A stretch of 64,000 nt of DNA from Tuctoria greenei (GCA_036927565.1 JAYESD010000012.1:806001-870000), one strand, 5' to 3'. Numbered from the stretch's first letter, positions 11,044-23,228 are shown. Numbers and translations are program-made. The notes: generated by a model not told the origin, from the sequence alone.

Positions 11044-12036
11044 TTAGCTTGTTATTGTTAGCTCACAGGGATAGCAGTTTGACATTCCTGCAGCTGCAAG
11101 TATCTTCAGAGCATAGGACTGTTGACAAAGAGAAATTTCTCCCTTACTTTGTTTGACTTCAATCCCCAAGTAGTAACTAAGCTTCCCTAGATCACTCATA
11201 GAGAAACTTTTCTTCATCTCCTCTTTGAAATCCCTGATTTTGCCTTCATCCGGACCACAAATAATTAAGTCATCCACATAAACTCCTACCAAGAGTAAAT
11301 CTTCATTCTTACCCTTTCTGTAGAGAGCATGCTCTGCATTGGTTTTTCTGAAACCCAGACTTGTGAGCTCCTTGTCAACTCTTGCATTCCAAGCCCTTGA
11401 GGCTTGCTTGAGCCCATACAATGCCTTTCTAAGATTCATCACTTTTTCTAGATGTCTGTCATCAGTAAACCCTGGTGGATGTGATACAAAGACATCTTCT
11501 TGCAGATCTCCATTCAAGAAAGCAGATTTCACACCCATATGGTGAACTGACCAACTTTCATTTGCAGCCAAAGCCAATAATACCCTGACAATTTTCATTC
11601 GAGCCACAAGTGCAAAAACTTCTTCATACTCTACACCATATTTCTGAGCATATCCCTTTACCACTAACCTTGCCTTGTATTTGATTATGTTTCCTGAAGG
11701 GTCCCTTTTGACTTTAAATACCCACTTAAGGCCTATAGCCTTAGTTCCTGGTGGTAAAGCCTCAAGAGTCCATGTCTTGTTTTCCTTGATGGCTGTTAAT
11801 TCTTCCATCATTGCATTTCTCCAGTTCTGGTTTTACATAGCTTGCTCAACATTGTCTGGTTCTTTTGCTGACAGAAGACAGAGCCCAGAGTACTGAAAGT
11901 CTTCGACAAGTTCAGAGGCATCCAATACATCTGACACCAATTTGAATCTCTGAGGCACCCCCTTAGTGTTAACCTCCTGCCCTGTTGGAGGAGTTGCCCA
12001 CCGTATCTCATTTTCAGACTGAATATTTTGTGGGTG
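11044..12036 (-). pseudogene. Ty1/copia reverse transcriptase fragment
   Basis: One minus-strand frame (11044-11811) runs 255 residues without a stop and matches the copia reverse transcriptase N-terminal half. Motifs present are KWVFKVKRDPSGNI, KARLVVKGYAQ, the VKSAFLNGDL block, LYGLKQASRAW and the active-site block VGVYVDDLIICG. Further coding in other frames continues to about 12036. There are no gag, integrase or RNase H regions and no adjacent LTR pair. The fragment stops abruptly at both ends against copies B and C. It may be a captured or recombined piece; the YVDD motif is intact but the protein is truncated. Confidence 0.85.
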
Positions 12037-13467
12037 AGGACATGGACCGCGACGCTGCCTGTGAGCAGCGCAGAGAGCAATGCCACTTGTTAGAAAAGTG
12101 TGTATTATTCTAAATTCAGATTCTAAATTGAGGCAAGTTTTACAAGTATTCAAAACTGCAACACGTACTCTACAGAGCAGTAGGTAGATCAACACAATAA
12201 AGACTAGCGAAAATATATGAACTCACTTTGGGTTCATAGATGTAGCATCGCAGAATGATCTCAAGACAGATTCAAGCGGTCGCACAGATGCGCTGCCCAG
12301 AAACCTTATTGTCGTCCCTCGTGCAGGCTTCACGACGACAACGGTTCGGAGATACCGCTCACCCTTTTCCTCGGTGCACGCCAAGGAAGAGGGTTGGTGA
12401 AGTTTTGGCAGCTCAAACACCACAACACAGCTTTCCAAAAAGGAAGACGAATGTATGGAAGAGAATTTTTGTGTGTATTGGAAACTTGAATGTCCTCAGG
12501 ACCTGATATAGGCACGGTTGCCCTCTAGAAGCCGCTTCCATGTTAATGACGTCCACTAATTGCAGGTCAATTAATAGCATTTATGGCAATAAATCGCGCA
12601 CTAATTCTCTATTAGTGCAGAACGGTTCAAATTTTGTAAAGAATACAAGTGGCAAAAATACTCAATGCAGCCACGCCACGGTGGCGCGTCGCAAGTCATA
12701 AATCACGTGGACTAACACGCGAAAAATAACGGAAACACGCGCGTGTGCATGTGTGTGAGTAGATATAGCCAGACTACTCATTATTGTTTTCTCTATTCAG
12801 CCATAGGTATGAGGGCTACTATATATGTTGATTTGCACCTCCTTACACTAACAGTACAACCAACAGCACTGACCAGCTTGCTCTGCACTGACCATATGGG
12901 ACTATAACCAACAGCCAGCCATACTCAAATGGGTCAAATCCCAACAGCACTGACCAGCTTGCTCTGCACTACACGTAGCGTTAGTGCTTCACTCGGCACG
13001 CCTTCAGTACGGGCGCGCGGTAGCGTCTTTCAGGCAGGCCTCCGTCCACTGCTTCCCAGAAAAGGGTTGACGCGATTCAACGCCGGTAGCTCGCCGCCTG
13101 CTGGGATCGCCGGCGGTCAGTCTCTCGGTGACCGATCTTTGAGAGCTGAATGATTTCTCGGTGACGCCTGAAATATGCTGCATTGCATGGGCCCTTCAAC
13201 GACCTGGTGGCACGCACAACGGCATGGGAAAACAAACCAAGTTGAGCTCCGGAAACCAGGCGGTTGAGAAACGGTCGTCATGTTTAATCATGGTAAAAAT
13301 ACCCCAAAAAAAGCAACGTCTTTGTGCCTGTCTAATCGTTCCATTCTAGTAGTAGTACGGAGTACTCCATGATTTCGACGTTTTGATCGAGGGGCACGCT
13401 ACGACCACTACATAAGATAATATACTGTCAACTTGTCACCCGATCGATGGGATGACACGAGCCTCCT
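12037..13467 (+). repeat. Dispersed segment, copy C (empty site for the CACTA element)
   Basis: Positions 12037-12087 and 12866-13467 align with copy A 7162-7482 and 8704-8925. The CACTA element of copy A is absent at the equivalent junction near 13259. Copy C is itself interrupted by an LTR-like insert at 12088-12865. It contains a short internal duplication of CACTGACCAGCTTGCTCTGC (around 12868 and 12948). Homology to copy A ends after GAGCCTCC at about 13467. Confidence 0.75.
12088..12865. mobile_element. Probable solo LTR
   Basis: The insert interrupts copy C exactly where copy A is continuous. It begins TGTTAG and ends with a TG..CA-type boundary (CCAACA at 12860-12865; an alternative end is CTAACA at 12853). 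Flanking 5-mers are CCACT and GCACT, four of five matching, consistent with a diverged target duplication. No internal retrotransposon coding is present, so a solo LTR formed by recombination is the simplest reading. Orientation and family are unknown. Confidence 0.55.
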
Positions 13468-14270
13468 TAGAGCTCCTTTGGGAACAAGGGGTGTAAAACC
13501 CTGGGAAGTAAACCCCAAAGGGGTATTTTCCTTTCCCTGGGCAAATGCTCCACCGTAGGAATACATTCCCTGTGGCCATTTGGAAAGACAGGGTTAAAAA
13601 TCTCTAAAAAAACCAGAACAGTAAAAAAACAACTGCAAAATGTGAGAAAAAATTTAAAAAAAATGAAAAATCATTGTAAAATCGGTTGAACTTCAATATA
13701 TGTACCATAACATAAAAGATTGTCAATACATTAATACCAAAATCATCTCCTAATTTTTTAAAAATAATAAATATTCAAAAATGATCAAAGTATACAGAAA
13801 ATTCGAAAATTGCATTTTGGAAATTTGAAAAAGCATTAAAAATTATAAAAAATCAGGAAAAAATCTGTAACAAGACTAACTTGTAATATAATAATATGAG
13901 CCATAAAAAGTATGATGTCATGCAAATTAGAGTTCTATCAATACTACAATGTCATGAGAATTCTGTGCATCACAAAATCATCCAACAACAATTAAATAAC
14001 ACGCCCACAACACAAAAGCCTTGGAGAAGCTTGAGAAGCACATTTTAGCAACAGGTGGGGCGTGATATAAAACTGGATGGTCCATGATCGGCTTCAAACA
14101 TCTTGCATCTTCAGGAGAAGCTTGAGAAGCACATATTAGCAACAGGTTGAGGATATTCTCACTTGGTCTGCTTCAAGATGGCAAATTGATGTCTCAAGTT
14201 ACTGTTGGATAATGGAGAGTAATCATGGACAAAGAGTCAGTATGGAACATTGTAGGGGAAAAATAATTTA
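13468..14270. other. AT-rich spacer, unclassified
   Basis: Copy C is broken at 13467 by sequence beginning GAGCTCCTTTGGGAACAAGG after TTA, which could be the end of a Tourist-like element, but I found no matching inverted end. From 13600 to 14000 the DNA is strongly AT-rich. GGAGAAGCTTGAGAAGCACA occurs twice (near 14022 and 14114), a ~90-bp spaced duplication. Confidence 0.4.
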
Positions 14271-16003
14271 CCTTCCCATTCCTCGGAAACAGATGGGACT
14301 GGTTATAATGTGCCTCCTGAACTTCAAATATATCAAGAGCTTCATTGCCAATCAGCAACTGCATCTTTCCATTTTTACATTTGTGCATTGATTTCACACT
14401 ATACAAAATAAAAGCTCCAAGTTTCAACAACCAGTAAAGAAATAAAACCTCAGTAAAGCTTACTGAAGAAAATGTAATATGCATAAGCACACAGACACCA
14501 GTGAATCCTTATAAGCTCATATGTAAAAAGAAAATACCAAAAAAACGGATAATTTGGTAGGCGTCTTATGCTATGGGCTGAAACAAATCAGAGTGCTAAT
14601 TAAGCACTTCACCACAGAAAACATAAGTATTAACCAGGTTTGTTCATGATATATCAGTCCCAATGCTAAATATGAGTAAAAGAAAATATCCTTAATTAAA
14701 AATTTGGAAAATGACACTCCAGCGAAATAATACCCCAAATTACAAGTATTTAGACAAAAATACTATCCTCTAGAGTCTGCAGTATAAAAGTACTTGGCAT
14801 TCTTGTGTTTTATGAATTTTTTTTACACAGAACACTATCTAATTTCCGGTCTGAACATACATGGATGTGATATCCAAACAACAAAGGATCTGGTGTTGAT
14901 AATAATAATAAGGTCAATATGCATTGTTGATGTTGAGGAAGTTGATGAGGAGGCCTAAGAAAAGTTTGATCACCATGTGCAAAGTCAACACTGGACTAGA
15001 TTAATGGTATGGTAGAAAAGAGGAGGTAGGCTGATTCCCTGGTGAATCCGAACATTGAGCTGCTGCACAAACAAAGTTAGCTGGAAAGATTAAAACATAT
15101 TTTTTTTTTCCTTTTTTGAGTGGTGTAAACAAGAGGCCGAGCTCTGTACTCCTCGATTTGATAGGAGGAGAGGGTGGGGGTTGAAACATATGATGAAAGA
15201 GGGAGCGTTAAAATTGAATCAAGAAATAAACAGAGCCAAGTAATCTCAGCTCCAATCAATCTGTCCGTGGGAAAAAAAGATGAGGTGAGCTGACCTTGAG
15301 GAGATCTGCGTTCTCCTGGGACAAGCTCGTGACCACGCCGCGCTGCTCCTGCATCCACTGCCACCAAACAACAGATTATTACTCCAGTACAAAAGAAGAA
15401 GAGGAAAAAAGAGGGTGAGAAGGCATAGCACCTATAACTCGGCGGAATTGGACACAACAACAGATCTCGCGGCTAGCTCACCTCGACCTGCGTCGTGGCC
15501 TTCTTCGCCGCATCGTCGTCCTCCTCCTCCTTCATGAAGGCGAGCGACATGTTGGGGCTGGCGGCGCCGCCGTCCCTCTCTGTGACCCCCGCAGCTGCGG
15601 GCTTGCCGTCCCTCTCCGTGACCGCCACAGGGGTTGGCTTGGCTTCCTCGAGAGTGGACCTCAGCCATCGCCGACCCCACGAGGGGAACGAGGATGGGAG
15701 GCGAGCGACGCAGGAAAGTGAGGGTGACGGCGCAGACCGAGGTAGGAGACGAACAGCGGGGCGGAGACGACTGAAGTGGGGCGAGGCGAGCGTGGCAGCG
15801 TAGGGCGCACCCGAGCGAGACGGGGTTTTCCTGCCCGATCTCGCGAGACCGGGTTGGAAAGACCCGTGCTCCCCCGCGGATCGGGCCGAGAAATTGGGCA
15901 GAAATAGGACTACTGATTGTATATTGGCAGATTCAACGTCTCTCGACAACGGAGAGAAGGCCGGCGAGACGCAGCTGATGAGGCTTTGATGGAGCAGCAG
16001 CAA
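14271..16003 (-). CDS. Tentative hypothetical gene, possibly organelle-targeted
   Basis: I do not recognise this protein. On the minus strand a long open frame (lower end 15482) carries an Arg/Ser/Pro-rich stretch, then WGRRWLRSTLEEAKPTPVAV, two copies of a VTERDG motif and SLAFMKEEEDDDAAKKATTQ. It ends at a good donor (GAG/GTGAGC). A phase-matched exon at 15295-15357 encodes WMQEQRGVVTSLSQENADLL and ends AAG/GTCAGC. A possible third exon (14271 to about 14353) encodes LLIGNEALDIFEVQEAHYNQ. The Arg-rich, acid-poor start followed by RRWLRST resembles a mitochondrial presequence (inference). The start codon is uncertain and 3' exons were not resolved. It could be a truncated gene copy, since it lies between transposon debris. 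Confidence 0.4.
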
Positions 16004-16295
16004 GCCGAAGACGGAGGTGGATGCATGGAACGGAATGGAAGACGTCGCTCTCCCGGCTGGCAGCGGACTGTAGGAGAAGCAAGCGGGGCCGCCGGCAAAA
16101 GGAGGCGGGCAGGACGGGGACAGGGGATGATTGCGCCGTGGAGCCCCCCTTGTCGCGTTGGGCTCCCGACCATACTAGCGAATTGCGGCGCGCGCAGGAC
16201 GCGGGGCGGCCAGCCGCGTCCCTCCCGCTTGCATCCCTAATCAGGATCTGAAACGGCGCCTGCTGATGATCGTATGAATTGAACACAGCTCTCAT

Positions 16296-17437
16296 CAGGA
16301 AGAACTAATAAGCGTGTGTGCTCCTCGACGAAACTGTCAACGTGGTTCTTTTCTTATATTTACGCATGGATCACATGTTCCCCTCCAATTGTCGATCCGT
16401 TTCCTTCAATCAGGTCAGCACACATCGGTTTTGAATATACTATAGTACGTCGGTTTTGAATTCATGAGATTTTTGGCCAAATGTCAACTTGAGCTAAAAC
16501 GAAAAAAAAAAAATCCATCTGTCAACGCCGAAGCTGAAGGAGGACAGGTCGTACGACACGCGTGCCATTCCCTGAAGAACACAGGGGAACGTCAACACGA
16601 AGACGACCAGTTCCTTCTTCCGTCTCGCACAAGATTAATTCACTTCTCCCCAGAAGAAACACTACTGCTCTAAGTTTCAAAAAAAAATATAATAAGATGG
16701 AGAACCCAACTTTGTCACTGGCCATTTCATATACCGGCTCCCCTTCTCTTCTCCTTATCTGATAAGGGATCACTACTTAGCATCACAAGTACTCTTCTGT
16801 CTCTTAAAGTTTGTCACATTTTAGTTTAAAAATGAACTAAAACACGATAATTTTTTTTAGCATATAGAAAGTACCGTAGCTCAAGCCTTTGCACCTGAAT
16901 CTACTGCTTGGTGCTTGCAGCAAACTGTTTATAAGGACCTGGAGCGCATAGGCCACATGGATGAATTTCATGCTATTCAAATAATCAAAATGACTAGGAA
17001 TTCAAGGCTTTGGACCGTGCGTACGTGCTGCTCACTGCTGAGTGGGGTGTGCTTCAGAGAACATCCACCCCAGCAACCGAACTATAGCAAACCTTATTTG
17101 AATTTTATTAAAAAATAAAAAAGTTCCTTTGAATTTGATGCAATGATACCGGTATAATAACAGCAAGGTGAAAATGGCAACCAAATAAAACGGACAGAGA
17201 GAGAAGCAAACGAGTTCGCAGGCGTTGCTCTTTCACCGTTGCCACCCAGAACACATTTCGCGCGCCTGCGTGTACCCATCCATTCCTCACCATCACCCTT
17301 ATCTCGCCGCCCAGCAATGCCACCGGGGAGGCTGCGAACCTGCGGCCTGCGGCGGTCCTAGGTCCACGCCCGAGCAAAGCGGCCTTGCGGTGAGCTCGAG
17401 CGGCGGCGACGGCCGCCGGGACAGGCTGGGGCGGCCA
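16296..17437. other. Intergenic DNA and PIP5K promoter/5' UTR
   Basis: Contains one Stowaway MITE (16792-16871). From ~17180 it becomes the probable 5' UTR of the PIP5K gene. The open frame extends upstream from the chosen start to 17225 without a stop, but that extension has no recognisable PIP5K sequence. Confidence 0.5.
16792..16871. mobile_element. Stowaway-type MITE
   Basis: An inverted-repeat element of about 80 bp with a central palindrome (GTTTAAAAATGAACTAAAAC), bounded by TA on each side. The right arm is more diverged than in the other copies. Confidence 0.6.
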
Positions 17438-20400
17438 ATGCACGAGCATACTCTCGCCAGGGCGTGGGAGGCGACCGTGCGCAAGGTGCAGCATCCGCAG
17501 CTTGTGGGCAGGCGGCGCCGGGTGTCCCCGATGTCGGCGCCGCCGGAGGACTCTGAGACGGCGTCATCCTCGGGGTCGTCGGGCGGCGGCGGCGGCGACG
17601 ACGACGAGCACCACGGCCTCCCCAACGGCGACTTCTACACGGGGCAGTGGCGCGCCGGCGCGCCGCACGGGTGCGGGAAGTACCTGTGGACGGACGGGTG
17701 CATGTACGAGGGGGAGTGGCGGCGCGGCAAGGCCACGGGCCGGGGCAGGTTCTCGTGGCCGTCGGGCGCCACCTACGAGGGCGAGTTCAAGGACGGGTTC
17801 ATGCACGGATCCGGCACCTACACCGGCGCCGCGGGGGACACCTACCGGGGGTCCTGGTCCATGAACCTCAAGCACGGCCGCGGCGACAAGAGCTACGCCA
17901 ACGGCGACCGGTACGAGGGCGAGTGGCGCGCGGGGCAGCAGGACGGCCACGGCCGCTACGCCTGGCGACGCGACGGCACCGAGTACGCGGGGCAGTGGCG
18001 CGCGGGGCTCATCCATGGCCGCGGCGCGCTCGTCTGGTCCAACGGCAACCGCTACGACGGCGGGTGGGAGGACGGCCGCCCGCAAGGCCACGGCACCTTC
18101 CGCTGGGCCGACGGCAGCGTCTACGTCGGGTGCTGGACGCGCGACAGCCCCACTGGCATTGTCCAGCAGAAGGGCGTCTACTACCCGTCACCGGCGGCGG
18201 CGGCGTCCCCGACGGCGCGTGATCCCCGCGACGTGTTCGCGAGGGACTTGCCAGGCTTCATGGGCCGCAGCTCCGAGTCCGCGTCGCCGCGCAAGTCGCT
18301 GAATCTGTCGTGGAACAGAACGGCGAGCTCGGTGTCTGGGCTCAGCAATACCTCCGGCGGCGACAGGAAGTACGACAAGATTTGCATTTGGGAGTCGGAG
18401 GGCGACATCACATGCGACATTGTGGATGGGCTCGCGTTGGGAGACGAGGCTGTGGCGGCGCGGAGGAGCGTGAAGACGGAGGACGACGATGAGGGCCGGG
18501 AAATGCCTCCAGTGTCGCCAGCGCTGCACATCACCCAGTGGGTGCCACCGCCGGAGGTGAAACGGCAGGGTGAGACCATTGCCAAAGGACACAAGAACTA
18601 CGAGCTCATGTTGAACTTGCAGCTTGGTATCAGGTTTGCGCAGTTACAGCTTCTCAAATTGCTGAATATTTTTTGTTGTGCATTTGCGAGATTTGAGCCT
18701 GCTACTCTCAAATTGCTGAATAATTGATTGAATGCTGTTATCCCAACATTTATACCTTGACACAGGCATGCAGTGGGGAAGCAAGGCCCAATCGTGCTTG
18801 ATCTGAAATCATCAGCTTTCGACCCAAAGGAAAAGTACTGGACGAAGTTCCCTCCAGAAGGCTCAAAATACACCCCTCCCCACAATTCTTGTGAATTCAG
18901 ATGGAAGGATTACTGTCCACAGGTGTTCCGGTTCGTCATCACATCCTCGATAAAGATAATGTATGTACACAGTTCCTGTGTGTCGTTATGCTCATCTTTA
19001 AGCCTTCTGTTCTGAACGCAATTGCAGGACGCTGCGCGAGCTGTTCAAGGTGGACGCTGCTGACTACATGTTATCCCTTTGTGGAAATGAGGCTCTCCGG
19101 AAGCTTTCATCTCCTGGTAAGAGTGGAAGCTTTTTCTACCTGACAAATGATGATCGCTACATGATAAAGACAATCAAGAAATCCGAAGTGAAGGTCTGTC
19201 CTTTGTCACTCCTTTTGTCTGTGTGTTTTCAAAGCTTTGTGCTAAGGCTAGAAGTTTAATCCTGAGTAAATGCACATGGTTACATTTCAGATGCTTCTGA
19301 AGATGCTCCCTGCTTATTACAATCATGTCCGGGCATTTGAGAATACTCTAGTAACCAAATTCTTTGGTCTGCATTGTGTCAAGTTAGCTGGAGTAAATCA
19401 GAAAAAGGTTAGCGATGAACAGAGCTGTATAGTTATTCCCCATACTTAGCACTTAGGTACACTTTGCATGACAACGAATTTATGCAGTGACTTTTAACTG
19501 TTATTCCACAACCCAGGTTCGTTTTGTCATAATGGGAAATCTATTCTGCTCGGAATATTCTATTCATAGGCGTTTTGATCTGAAAGGTTCATCTCTTGGT
19601 CGTACAACTGATAAGCCTCAGACAGAGATCGATCAGTACACAACTCTGAAAGACCTTGATCTGAACTTTATCTTTAGATTGAAGAAGCAATGGTTTCAAG
19701 AGTTTCAAAGGTGCTTATACTTTCTTGTTATTCTACTTGTCCTGTGTTAGCTTAATTCGTTTAGGAAACCATGTCATTTTCTCTATACATCAATAAATAT
19801 GTTAAAATATGTTGATGCAGGCAAGTAGACAGGGATTGCAAATTCCTTGAGCAGGAGACAATTATGGATTACAGTCTTCTGGTAGGTGTACATTTTAGAG
19901 ATGATAGAGAGAAGCTTCTGGCTCAAGGTTGGTCGGGAAACCATAAATGCATTAGCAGTTTTATTATAGATATCTTAACAAGTTCATGGTGTGGTAAGTT
20001 TGTAGCTTAAGAGTCAATTGCTTCTATTTAAGGTTCCATTGATTGTGCTATCAACAACATATCAACTCTTTGTATTTCAAGAGGAAGGACAAATCAATTT
20101 CTTGCTGAATCAAACAGGTAACCGAAAGTCCTGGATATTTAACCACATTTATCTCCTCTTTTTATGCTTATTTGTTGCTGGAATAGTGGAATGCGACCTA
20201 CAAGCTTTGGAAAAATTACAGCTATGGCGTCTATTTGTCATGTTCCTTATGTTATTTGGTAGGCTTCATACCAGCAGTCTTCAAATATTCTATGTCAATG
20301 CTGGGTTTAGCCATTTGTATTATTTATATATCAAAGCTGACACCATGTTGCTTCCAAGATATTCAAACTTCTTGTTTAATCAACATTTCAACCCAAAAGA

Positions 20401-21121
20401 AAATGTCTACCTCTTCTATTATTGTTTTTGGTAAACTATCTATAAGAATCAAAGTAATGGTTGGCATGATTTTGTGGAATGAGACGGAATAATTGAAAAT
20501 GTAAGCACACAATCGTTCCTCCGTGACCTATTCAAAATCTAAAACTTGTCCACTTAGATCATGGCATCCATGACTGCTAACTACACTTAGGCAACTTTGG
20601 TGAGGCCACTGCCCCTATCAGTCCTTACAGGAAATTGGGTGTATAGCATCTGAAGTTCTCACACTTGTAAAAACTTGTAACGTAGTATCCTACAAAAGAA
20701 AGAATTAGCTTAACGTTTTCATCCAAATGCTGTGAATTAACAGGAAAAGTAGTAAGTTTCTACTACGAAAATTGGTGGTGAATCATTTTTTCTTGAAATT
20801 TTCGTCTGAAAATTGTGAACTAGCAGGTGTCCTAAAACCAAGCTTGGGACAAACATGCCTGCAAGAGCTGAACTCACTGCTTGGAAGAATGATTATGAAT
20901 TGCAGCAGCTCATCGGAGAACGAACTGGAGAGTACTATGATGTTACATTGTATTTTGGGATCATAGACATTCTTCAAGATTACGATATCAGCAAGAAGCT
21001 TGAGCACGCATACAAGTCCTTCCAGTATGACTCAACATCTATATCAGCTGTTGATCCGAGGCAGTACTCCAGACGTTTTAGAGACTTCATCTACAAAGTG
21101 TTTCAAGAAGACAAGCAATAA
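17438..21121 (+). CDS. PIP5K: MORN-repeat phosphatidylinositol 4-phosphate 5-kinase
   Basis: Eight exons fit in phase: 17438-18633, 18766-18930, 19028-19193, 19291-19407, 19517-19710, 19821-19927, 20084-20117 and 20827-21121, giving 757 residues. The enzyme makes PtdIns(4,5)P2 from PtdIns4P at the plasma membrane. Seven full MORN repeats plus a partial one run from residue 67 (YTGQWRAGAPHGCGKYLW) to about 240; they are membrane/lipid-binding regulatory modules of plant type B PIP5Ks. The C-terminal kinase domain has SGSFFYLTNDDRYMIKTIKK (ATP-binding Lys), RRFDLKGSSLGR, the catalytic MDYSLLVGVHF and YFGIIDILQDYDISKKLEH. The start MHEHTLARAWEATVRK fits the family; the upstream in-frame ATG at 17225 lacks conservation. 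The 34-bp exon 7 is the least certain, but no other choice tested restores phase. A copia element begins about 360 bp after the stop. Confidence 0.92.
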
Positions 21122-21478
21122 GGCAGCTGAACCACACGCATGTTTGAGAGCTACCTCAGCCTCTGCGTGTAACCGAACTTCAAATGTCAAAGGAAAGCTC
21201 AAGCCGGGCACGATGCAGCCAGTTTTACCCACTGGGGAGTTATCTGCATCAGAATGGATGGCTGGAGCTTCAGTGGAAGCTATCAGCTGGGTGGCGGAGT
21301 TGCTCAAATCCATTCTCATTGTCTCCTGGGAATCGTCTGGTTCTGACGTATATATAGCTGGCCAAAGATACACATACATATATAGAGATCACTGAAATTT
21401 TGTAGGATAGGAGATGTTAACTCGTCAATGGTTCAACTTGCAGATAGGAAGATTGTAACACAAGCCAGTCCAGAGATG
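21122..21478 (+). other. PIP5K 3' UTR up to the copia insertion
   Basis: Non-coding sequence following the PIP5K stop. The copia 5' LTR begins at 21479, so the insertion may lie in or just beyond the transcribed 3' region. No polyadenylation site can be fixed. Confidence 0.5.
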
Positions 21479-22378
21479 TGTTCGAATAAATGGACTTGAC
21501 CCACATAATATTCAGAATTAATTCCCAATAAATCTCAAAGGCCCATTAGAGCAAGAGGGAGTGGTACTAAATGATTAGTCCCACATGAGAAGTGGAAGTG
21601 GAGCAACCCCTACATCAAAGGGAGGTTGCTCTTCCACTCCTAGTGAGAGAGAAGAGAGGAAGAGAGGGGTGTCCCACGCACGCTCCTACTCCTCCTCCTC
21701 GCTCGCCTCGCTACGCCACACCACGCCTCGTCCCGCACACGCGCGCGTGTGTTCGTGTGAATTCGAGCATCGAGCCGAGCCCATATTTTATATTTTTGCA
21801 GAAAAATATAATTGGGCTTTGGGTTTCTGGGCCTCCGAATTTTTGGGGCTACCGAGTCAGAGTCCAAGTCGTTGGAGACGGACGCGTCTACGACTGCGGA
21901 GTCAGTTCGGATCTGGACCTTCCAGATCGCATACGAACCGCCTCCTGGGACTCTATAAATACGAGCGTCTGCGGTACAGCAGGGCATCCCACGACCAGAT
22001 CGTTCTCACGTTCGCGTTCCTTGCGCTGCCTTCTAGTCTACTCCATCCCGAGCGCCGGCGTGCACCGACGATCGGGAGAGCATGTCTCCGGAACTGCTCG
22101 CCCTTGCGATCCTGCACTGGGAGAGGGCGAATAAGGTTTTTGAGAAGCGCTCCGCGCGACTGCTCGCGTTCTTCACCACGGCTCGTCTACCGAGGAGATG
22201 GGCGCTACGACTCAACGTCGTCACCAACGCCTGCATCGGTTGTTCGCCGTCGGATCTACAGCGGTGCATTCGACTTCAAATCGGTACGCGTTATTCTCGT
22301 CTCGTCCGTCTGCCAATCGCTGATGTTTTCTCGTCTTTCCCAGAATTGTTCAGTAAATTGCCTCCACTTTTTCTAACA
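21479..22378 (+). repeat. 5' LTR of the copia element
   Basis: 900 bp, begins TGTTCG and ends CTAACA. It differs from the 3' LTR by substitutions and by about 50 bp of extra sequence around 21685-21735 and a short segment near 21912. The differences mean the insertion is not very recent. Confidence 0.95.
21954..21960 (+). promoter_or_regulatory. LTR TATA box
   Basis: TATAAAT lies in the motif CTCTATAAATACGAGCG within the 5' LTR and at the matching place in the 3' LTR (27290-27296). It is the probable core promoter of the element. The 3' LTR copy points rightward, away from PIP5K. Confidence 0.7.
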
Positions 22379-22409
22379 ATCCAAAAACCTTATTAGGCAA
22401 TTTCCTGAG

Positions 22410-23228
22410 TTGAACATGATGACTCTAGCCGATGCACTGAGGCCGAAGAAATTCTCTGGCGTGCACTTCAAGAGGTGGCAAGTTAAGGCCACGCTCTGGC
22501 TCCAATCGCTTAAGATCTTCTGGGTAACCGAGGGCAGGCCTCAAGGTCCTTTGTCTGTTGAAGAACAGACAAAGTTCGAGGAAGCCAATTCTGCCCTAAG
22601 AGGATGCATCTTAAGTGTTCTTGATAATGAACTCTGTGATGTCTATCTGACAGTCACAGATGGGAAGGAGCTCTGGGATGCACTTAATGCTAAGTATGGT
22701 GCAACCGATGCAAGCGGTGAACTGTATATCATGGAGAATTTTTATGACTACAAGATGGTTAACAACCGTCCTGTAGTTGAACAAGCTCATAAAATACAGT
22801 GCCTTGCGAGAGAACTCAATCTCCTTAAGTGTCCTTTACCCGACAAGCTTGTGGTTGGGTGCATTATTGCAAAGTTACCTCCATCGTGGAGGAACTTCGC
22901 CACATCCCTCAAACACAAGAGACAGGAAATATCAGTTGAAAACCTGATAGCATCTCTTGATGTTGAGGAGAAGGCTCGGGCTAAGGACGCTACTGAGAAA
23001 TGAGGCGAGGGTCAATATAGCGCCAATGCTAATATGGTGCAGAAACCCTATGTCAAGAACAAAGGGAACAAGTCTCTATTCAAGCCAAACAAAACTATTG
23101 CTTTCAAGAACAAGAAGTCAAACAAAGCCAATGATAGTTGTTGCTACACCTGTGGGGAGCAGGGACATATTTCCAAGAACTGTCCTGAGAGGGCAGATCG
23201 CAAAGGGAAAAGAATGTCAACATCGTGA
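22410..23228 (+). pseudogene. gag: copia gag, interrupted
   Basis: The frame opens with MNMMTLADALRPKKFSGVHF and contains the retrotransposon gag (UBN2-like) block with LWDALNAKYG. An in-frame TGA at 23001-23003 stops it after 197 residues. The same frame then continues to the zinc knuckle CCYTCGEQGHISKNCP near 23140-23190 (CX2CX4HX4C) and ends at 23228. Only one stop separates the capsid and nucleocapsid parts, so the original frame is easily recognised, but the encoded product is truncated. Confidence 0.9.

Noticed and set aside
13468..13640. Tourist-like MITE starting GAGCTCCTTTGGG after TTA
   Set aside because: No matching inverted end or second TTA-bounded terminus found.
17564..18222. 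Long open frames on both strands across the MORN region
   Set aside because: GC-rich codon usage of the PIP5K first exon keeps other frames open; only the MORN frame has family similarity.
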